Shown here in pieces: positions 7,201 to 12,983 of a stretch of DNA of 12,983 nucleotides. Numbering within the stretch: position 1 is the stretch's first letter; each line of letters starts with the position of its first letter. Origin of the DNA: Ophiocordyceps camponoti-saundersi (nom. inval.) (lineage: Eukaryota; Ascomycota; Sordariomycetes; Hypocreales; Ophiocordycipitaceae); assembly GCA_003339415.1 (NCBI GenBank), contig PDHQ01000634.1, forward strand, positions 334-13,316, in the 5' to 3' direction. Below the pieces are notes generated by a model, which did not search any database, had not been told where the DNA came from, and saw nothing but the letters and a program-made list of their open reading frames with translations. A program made the position numbers and the translations under genes.

Positions 7201-8675
7201 ATAGATATTTTTCGGGTCTATAAGAGGGAATATTAGGATAATAGGATAGGTATAAAGGCCCCGGTAATTAGGTTTAGGGTAGTATACGCCGGCTTATCTA
7301 GTAACTATTAAACTGCTAGAAGAGATCTAATAGTAGCGTAAGTAAAGGTAAGGAAGTTTAAAATAGTATCGTATACTACGCGAACCTTACGATCCGGAAA
7401 GGAAGGAAGCCTTTTATTACTTAATTTATTCCTTAGAGTTTCGACTTTTCTATTATTTTCGAGCTATCTAATTATCTTCCGAGCTTATTAATAAGAGCGT
7501 AAGGAAAATATATATTTTCGCTATTATTATTAATTACGCGGTATTCGGGTAAGGTAAGTATTCTAAAGATTTAGGTAGTAGGTATAAGGAGTAACGAGAT
7601 ATTCTAGGCTTCTAAGCCGAGAGAGACGTTAGACTTATAATCGTAATAGATAGAATATAAAATATATATAGATAGGTTTAGATATATACGGCGAAGGGTC
7701 GCGGGAGGTATATAGCTGCGTTATACGCCGTTATTAGGGAAAACGAATAAGTATAAGGAATAGTAATCGACTTCTTCTAAGTATAGTAGCTATAAAATTC
7801 GGGATAGTAAGATATATACCGAGGTATATTAGCGCTAGGATAGCTAAATAGCTAAGAGGAAGTTTTCGAATTTTTTAAGCGTATATTAAATAGTCTAGCT
7901 ATTTTTTTAAGGTTTGCTTCTCGAGGGACGGATATAGTAAAGAAGGCAGTATTAGGATAGCGGGTATAATATAAGGTAAAAACCCGAGTTTTAGAAACGA
8001 CTTAAGGAGAAAAATCCGATTATAAAAAACGATCGATTTATTATATACGTATTATTATATAGCCTAGGATAGTAAGTAAAAGACTAAGTAGGATTTCGGT
8101 ATCCCGAAGGCTTTATCGAATAGTCTATTTAGTCTCCGGCCTTCTCTTATATATCTTAGTAGGAGGGAACTATTTCGAGTATCGGTTTACGTAGAGGATT
8201 AGTAAGGCTAGTAAGTAGTTTATTATATAAAGGTATAGGGTTTAAGTAAAGCTATAATTCCATTTAGTAAAGTTTTAGCTATAAGTTATATCTTAGACTC
8301 GAATTATAATTAGCGACTTATAAATAAATATAGGGATAAGCTTAAGGGCTAAATGCTTTATTTACCTATTTCGTTTATAGAGGAAAACTAGGTTATACTA
8401 TCTACTCGGATAGTAGCCGCTATCTTTATATAGCCGCCGTTATAACTCTAGTCCGTAGAGGCTTTCGGAACTCTAAAAGTTATTTTCGACTATTTAATAA
8501 TATACGTATAACCCTTAAAAAGATATTTTTATCTCTTCCTAGCGCTACTATTCTCTAGCAAATCGGTAGCAGCTACTAATCTACACGGCCTTCTTCGTAA
8601 ACGGTAAAAGCCTATGCGGAAAATACTATAAGAGATATTAGTATCCTACGTTTCGAGTTCTGCATTATATAATTA
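7201..8675 (+). pseudogene. Unidentified long relic frame
   Basis: Frame 1 can be read from 7201 to a TAA near 8675 through TAA/TAG codons. Its most convincing part is 7801-8675: LRGSFRIF near 7855, SRDGYSKEGSIRIAGII near 7921-7970, GKNPSFRNDLRRKIRL near 7975-8020, KTIDLLYTYYYIA, IPKALSNSLFSLRPSLIYLS at 8101-8160, RRELFRVSVYVED, VEAFGTLKVIFDYLIIYV near 8455-8508, and LHGLLRKR near 8580-8605. The charge pattern and the position of stops, where Gln or Trp would fit, make this a credible degraded coding region of about 290 codons or more. I do not recognise the family. Between about 7390 and 7900 another plus-strand frame is about equally open, so the N-terminal half may lie in a different phase after an indel. 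Downstream lies an AT-rich gap. Confidence 0.4.
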
Positions 8676-9020
8676 ATAATCTATATAAAGGTTATAAACT
8701 AGACTATATATAGTAAGGTTAATAGGAGCAAAGGGTATTAAAATTTATATTATAGGATATATATATATAGACGCGAGTAGTATATTATAAGTTAAAGCTA
8801 ACTTTATATTTTATAATACGTTATAGCTTAGCTTATAATAGTACGATATAAGGTTATTAGGTTAGATATAACGTTCTTTTATTAGTTATCTTCGGATTCT
8901 TAAAAGCCTATATAGTATTAAATTTCTATATAGTATTTTATATTTATAACTAACTATAGTTAAGCTATAAAATTATAAGTTTTTTATACTTTATATATAA
9001 AATATATAATTCTTACTTCT
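8676..9020. other. Extremely AT-rich RIP gap
   Basis: Almost only A and T with frequent TATATA runs. I see no frame, repeat unit or motif. It is the most AT-rich stretch in the window and probably the most heavily mutated. Confidence 0.6.
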
Positions 9021-9480
9021 TCTACGATATACTAGAACTATATATTACCTCTTAGCGCTAATATTCTCTTTTAACTATCCCGTTTTCCCTTATACTTACT
9101 TCGGCGCCTAGACTATCGAAAACGGTTTATAGATATTACTTAGGGCTATAGCGCTATACGGTAAGTAAAGCTTTATACCTAGTATATAGACGATCTCTAA
9201 GGGGAAGAGTATATTCGGTACGGCGCGGGTGCTTACGCGGAGAGGTAGACTTAAGTAAGCAAAGCTCGATAAGCGTACGGAAGTTAATACGTTTATATTC
9301 TAAAGACCGGAATATTAATAAGGTAGAAAAAAATATAATAGTATAAAATACTAATAAGGTAAGGTAGTTAGTATTATTAATTTTCTTTATTATTTTACTA
9401 ACTAATATTATACCGTCTATATATTTTTTCGGGGGGAACTAATTAGGAAATAAAAACTAGAGTATTCGTAATACGAAGTA
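9021..9480. other. No gene seen; contains an AT-rich hairpin
   Basis: No frame is convincing here. TAGTTAGTA at 9365-9373 and its reverse complement TACTAACTA at 9396-9404 form a 9-bp inverted repeat around an AT-rich loop. A G6 run follows near 9431. It could be an element boundary, with no further support. Confidence 0.45.
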
Positions 9481-10330
9481 AACCGATAAATATCGCGGAT
9501 CTATCTTCTCTTCCGAGACCGCGAAATAGCCTTAGTTAGTATTAAAGTACGGTATACTTAGAGCGGCGGTAATAGTAAGAGTAAGTATAATAACGGTATT
9601 TAGTTCCTAGCGGAAGCTAGCGTTTTAAATTATAGATAACGTATATCGGTAATATTCGCGGATATCGGTTAACTATATCGAGTAAAGGAGGAGAAGGTCT
9701 ACGAAGCCTTATTCGAGAAGAGGAGGGATAGCGGAGAAAGGGGGGGTAAGGCCGAATTAAAAAGAATAAACGGGTAGGCCTTATATATTCGTAGGGATAG
9801 AGATAGCCTACTAGGCCCCGAGGGCTAACCGCCTTAGGGAACCGAGCGGCGTAGGGGCGATATAAGTAAGGGCGATACGATCTAGTTAGAAGTAGCGGAT
9901 ATAGCTAATAAAGAGGCGACCGTTAAGGAAGCCCGGTATCTAATCTATTAACTTTTCCGTTATAGCGGCGGCGAGTAAGTAGACCTAATCCTTATAACTA
10001 ACGTTTACCTTATCCGTATAGTAGATAAGTATATATAATATAAGATACTAAGTAGCGTGCTTAGACGAGAGCGTTAGGCTAGCGGTATTAGTAAGACTAT
10101 AATATACTTATATAACGTCCTCGGTATAGCTAGTAAACTATTCGTACGGGAGTAGGGAAGGAGTAGTATAGGTATATTAGTAGAGTTTCTTAAGCGACCT
10201 TTTTATTATATTAAGAGTATAGCGTAGAGGATAGGGGAGGGGGTTATATAACGGTAAACTAACGCAGCGGAAAAGGGATTAGAGGACTATTCCTATATCT
10301 TAAGAGCAGATATAGTATCCTATAGAGGGA
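9481..10330 (+). pseudogene. Unidentified relic frame, charged
   Basis: Frame 1 from 9481 reads as a plausible soluble protein with TAA/TAG breaks only: LFRDREIALVSIKVRYT near 9511-9560, YRVKEEKVYEALFEKRRDSG near 9676-9735, then an Arg/Gly-rich stretch, VADIANKEATVKEARYLIY near 9895-9950, VLRRER near 10060, SKTIIYLYNVLGIASKLFVRE near 10090-10152 and RADIVSYRGIAELLSVASS near 10306-10362. Family not recognised. Its G-rich codons (GGG, AGG, GAG) survive because RIP leaves GpG and GpA contexts alone when TpG is absent. Near 10320 a second plus frame becomes equally open, so a frameshift or a gene boundary probably lies at 10300-10360. Confidence 0.4.
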
Positions 10331-11350
10331 TAGCGGAACTTCTATCGGTCGCGTCGTCGAAAACTATAAGCGCCGAAGTATTAACTTATTACCGGAACCG
10401 GTAAGAGACGAAGGCTTTTATTTACGGGATCTAAGAATATTAAAAGATATAGCCTAGGAAATATCTTATATATTCTACCTAGGTAATACTAGGGCCGTTA
10501 AAAAACGCAGCCTAAGAATAGGTATACCTCTTAATAGTAAAGATAGGGTTATAATAATAGCTAATTAAGGGGATATATAAGAGAACCGGCCGTCGAAGTA
10601 TAATAAGGGGCTAGGAGCGGGTTCCTATATTAAATAAGGGACTACTAAGGTTAAGTACGTTACGCGAGATTAATAGCTAGGCGTATTTTTATATACTAGC
10701 TATAGTATTAAGACGCTTAAAAAAAGAGGGCGGGAGGAGGTTAAGTTCGCCGGTAAAGTAATACTTACCTAGACGATCGAAGAGGGCTATAGCTTCGCGG
10801 TTAGCGAGACTAAAGTTATTACTAAAAGCGGGGCCGGGAGGCGAGGCTAAGCGTTACGTAACGGCGTCGGTAGCGTGATAGAAAACTATAGCGAAGTAAC
10901 CGAGGATACTAGGGAAACTAGAGGGTTCGAATTTACGTAGGAGGCAGAGATATTTACGCGGGTTACGGAGAAAGAAGACGATAAGCTATAGGAGTAGGTT
11001 AAAAAGAACGAAGAAGTCGCGGCGTTACTTAAGGATTTCCGAAACTCGTATAGTTATAACCTACTCTATACGGAAAGTAAACGAGGAGTCGCGGATAGCT
11101 AAGTAGATATATTAGCGCTCGTAAAGGAATAGGTAGATTAAGTCGGGGTCCTAAGCGCTATCGGTAAGAGGGGGGGTAATAGCTTTTACGAGGCTACGCT
11201 ACTTCGTTATATAAGGTTCCGCCTTAACCGACGGGAGTGTGAGAGCTGCTATAAGAAGGCCCGTTATCGTTAAGAGATAACTAGGTTTCGTAGTAGGGGA
11301 ACGGCCGGTAGTAAAGGAGCCGTGGAAGGGGCCGAAGAAAAGTAGGTATT
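10323..11350 (+). pseudogene. Unidentified relic frame with a CxxC motif
   Basis: Frame 3 runs about 340 codons with roughly 18 stops, all TAA or TAG. Segments include INLLPEPVRDEGFYLRDLRI near 10380-10440, KKRSLRIGIPLNSKD, KVKYVTRD near 10640, EEGYSFAVSETKVITKSG near 10770-10830, a long helix-prone acidic stretch (TEKEDDKL, KKNEEVAALLKDFRNS) near 10950-11050, and RRECESCYKKARYR near 11232-11275. CESC at 11241-11252 is a Cys pair with spacing seen in zinc ribbons and knuckles. Its survival as TGT and TGC is notable where TpG is nearly absent. No partner Cys pair is visible. The family is unknown. It may continue the relic at 9481-10330 after a frameshift. A competing frame 1 reading of 10360-10860 is possible. 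Confidence 0.4.
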
Positions 11351-11440
11351 TTTCCGCCGCAGCGTCGTAATATAAACTATCGGAAGGGTTATAGTTGCGA
11401 ACACTCTCGTTATAACGTATAATATAATAGCGTTTTTCGA

Positions 11441-11735
11441 GGAACGAGGGGGGGCCTATCGACGATAAGTTCCTATAGCGTAGGTAGAAAGCGAGGGGGT
11501 AGAACGTAAGGTTATCGGGGCTTGCTAACCCCCCGCTAAAACTCTTAAAATCGGCTAGTAAATAGTATTTCTACGGGGGGTTAGAGGGTAGCGCCTCGTT
11601 AGAGGCGTGGTCGGATTCGTAAGGCGAGGGGGGATCGTCTCGATACCCGGGGGGAGGGGATAGCGATTCGTTAAATAGGTCGTTAGACCGGCGAGGGGGG
11701 TTAGAATCGTCTCCGAGCCGGGGGGGGGAATAGCT
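11441..11735 (+). pseudogene. G-rich segment coding a Gly/Ser/Asp-rich linker
   Basis: Frame 1 from 11521 reads GGLEGSASLEAWSDS, then GEGGSSRYPGGGDSDSLNRS and RRGGLESSPSRGGE, with only a few TAA/TAG stops. Several G5-G9 runs occur. Two related stretches, GGCGAGGGGGG onwards at about 11623 and 11690, share the order G run, ATCGTCTC, CCGGGGGG, GGAATAGC or GGGATAGC, with a period near 67 bp, so this may be a two-copy tandem repeat. The segment could be the C-terminal low-complexity tail of the relic upstream. G runs resist RIP because they contain no TpG or CpA. Confidence 0.4.
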
Positions 11736-11769
11736 AATATCGACGGCGAGGGCGTAGGAGAGTTATTCG

Positions 11770-12695
11770 ATATAGGAAAGATTATATTCAGCTTATAGAT
11801 ACCGAAGAAATTAGTTAAAGCGACCGGTAAAGAGTCTCTTATTCCTATCCTTTATATCTATATCGTCGGCATCGTTAGTATTATCGTTACGGTAATCGGT
11901 ATCGGGAAAGTTATCGTCGGAGTTACTATAATAGGAGTAGATATCGGAAAAGTTATCCTTGCGCGTATCGCGAAGATTCCCTTCTTTAGATAACTAGGTA
12001 ATATCTTAAGATATATCGAAGGTAACTAGTAGGGGTTATATAGTAGTATCTACTATAGGGGGGAAATAAGGATAGGGAGTAGGATAGGGCGGGTAGTAGC
12101 CGGGATCGAGTTCTATATCGGAGCTAATATTATATATATAAAAGGCGGGCGAGTTCTCGTTTTAGAAGGTATCGTAAGTATACGCGCTAGCAAACGTTTC
12201 CTAATATCGTATAAAGAGGACTTAAAATATAGACTAGTCTCGGTAGGAAATCTAATAACGTATATTCGTATTTATCGATAAGCTAGTAAGGTTAGGGAGA
12301 GATTAGGAAGGCGGGAAAAGCGTAAAAATATACTAGATATACTAGGATAGGAGGATAGCGTAGTATAGCTTAAGTAGGCTAGGGGGTGGAGGGTATTATT
12401 AGCGGTGCTAATATTAGGTATCTTAGTCGTAAGGTTTGCTTAGGTAGAGGACTATAAACTAGGCGTCGAAAGAGGATAAGTTAGCGATATAGAACGTGCG
12501 GTTATATATATCGAAAGGTAGCGTTTTGCTAGCGTATTTAATATCGTATTATATTTACTAGTTAAATAATAAAATCCGAATATAGTTCTAAGGTATAAGG
12601 ATTTAGGCGGCCGGCGGGATAGTAATAGGTTTAAGATAGGAACTAATAATAAATATTATACTAAGCGAAAATTCCTTTTCGGTTTCGGAGTTATC
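11770..12695 (-). pseudogene. Unidentified minus-strand relic, Pro/Tyr-rich then Asp/Asn-rich
   Basis: From 12695 down to about 12060 one minus-strand frame stays in phase for roughly 212 codons with about 19 stops, every one TAA or TAG. It reads DNSETEKEFSLSIIFIISSY at its start, LPFDIYNRTFYIANLSSFDA near 12515-12440, then ASAYTYDTF and ENSPAFYIYNISSDIELDPG near 12190-12100. A Pro/Tyr-rich strip (YYPPYPTPYPYFP) at about 12100-12062 follows. After a phase change near 12000-12050 it reads RKDNFSDIYSYYSNSDDN and TDYRNDNTNDADDIDIKD, an acidic, Asn-rich tail, ending near 11820. Family not recognised. The Pro/Tyr and Asp/Asn linkers recall fungal structural or Gag-like proteins, but that is a guess. 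It converges on the plus-strand relics at 9481-11735. Confidence 0.45.
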
Positions 12696-12983
12696 TAATA
12701 GTAGATCTAAGGTATTTTCCCTATAGTTGATACTATATTTTTCTTAAAAAAGTCTATATATAGCGGCAGAGTTAAAGGCTTTAGATTCGGTTATTTCCTA
12801 GAAGCGGCGGCCTATTTTCGCGAAGAGGGAGAGGTAGGTTAGATTTAGTATTTAAAGGGGATAGATAGCCGTATATATACGAGAGCTTAGCTAGCGAATT
12901 AAGATACTTAATCTTATAGCGGGAATAAAACTCGGAAGAGTTATCGGTAGGGGTTATAAGCGTTAGCTTATCTAGAAAGACCG
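12696..12983. other. RIP-degraded DNA, no feature seen
   Basis: The minus-strand relic may extend into this stretch, but I could not keep one frame convincing. TpA is frequent and almost no CpA or TpG is present. No repeat or motif stands out. Confidence 0.5.

Noticed and set aside
10360..10860. Frame 1 reading that competes with frame 3
   Set aside because: It contains strings that look protein-like, but frame 3 links in phase to the better stretch at 10880-11340. Kept only as an alternative.
10750..11760. Long minus-strand frame with few stops
   Set aside because: It is mostly Phe, Leu, Ser and Arg complementary to Lys/Glu codons of the plus frame, which gives the more natural protein.
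11810..11960. Hydrophobic Val/Ile-rich plus-strand reading
   Set aside because: It is the antisense of an Asp/Asn-rich stretch that continues a minus-strand relic. The minus reading fits its neighbours better.

Overview
The window looks like heterochromatic repeat DNA from a filamentous ascomycete (Pezizomycotina) that has been saturated by repeat-induced point mutation (RIP). CpA and TpG are almost absent over long stretches, TpA is very frequent and CpG is kept. In 9541-9900 I find no CpA and no TpG by eye. As a result ATG start codons are rare, TGA stops are rare, and every relic reading frame I can follow is broken almost only by TAA and TAG. I see no intact gene, no tRNA or rRNA, no CRISPR array and no sign of bacterial DNA.

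Layout. Positions 1-870 hold a short stretch without RIP bias, a 28-base G tract, a 16-bp and a 26-bp tandem array, and RIP-degraded DNA. From 902 to 1585 runs an unidentified plus-strand relic frame that is lightly mutated. A 9-bp minisatellite follows at 1581-1825. Positions 2200-2831 hold a minus-strand relic that stays in phase for about 590 bp. A C15 tract separates it from a divergent plus-strand relic (2848-3765). The 3' end of that relic is duplicated as a large imperfect palindrome centred near 3760.

Positions 4083-6168 are the one part I can name: a Ty1/Copia-type LTR retrotransposon on the plus strand. Gag is followed by a zinc-knuckle-like segment and then by the end of reverse transcriptase and RNase H. 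Protease, integrase and most of reverse transcriptase appear to be missing, so this is an internally deleted copy. I could not identify its LTRs.

Positions 6278-6440 are a TTA microsatellite running into a sequence that reads as an acidic D/E/N tract on the minus strand. From 6445 to 8675 there are plus-strand relic frames of unknown identity, then an extremely AT-rich gap (8676-9020). From 9481 to 11735 there are further plus-strand relic frames ending in a G-rich, Gly/Ser-type segment. A convergent minus-strand relic (12695 back to about 11770) encodes a Pro/Tyr-rich stretch followed by a D/N-rich stretch.

The relics do not form a working pathway. They look like nested or adjacent mobile elements inactivated by RIP. 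Family calls other than Copia are left open because no database search could be run.
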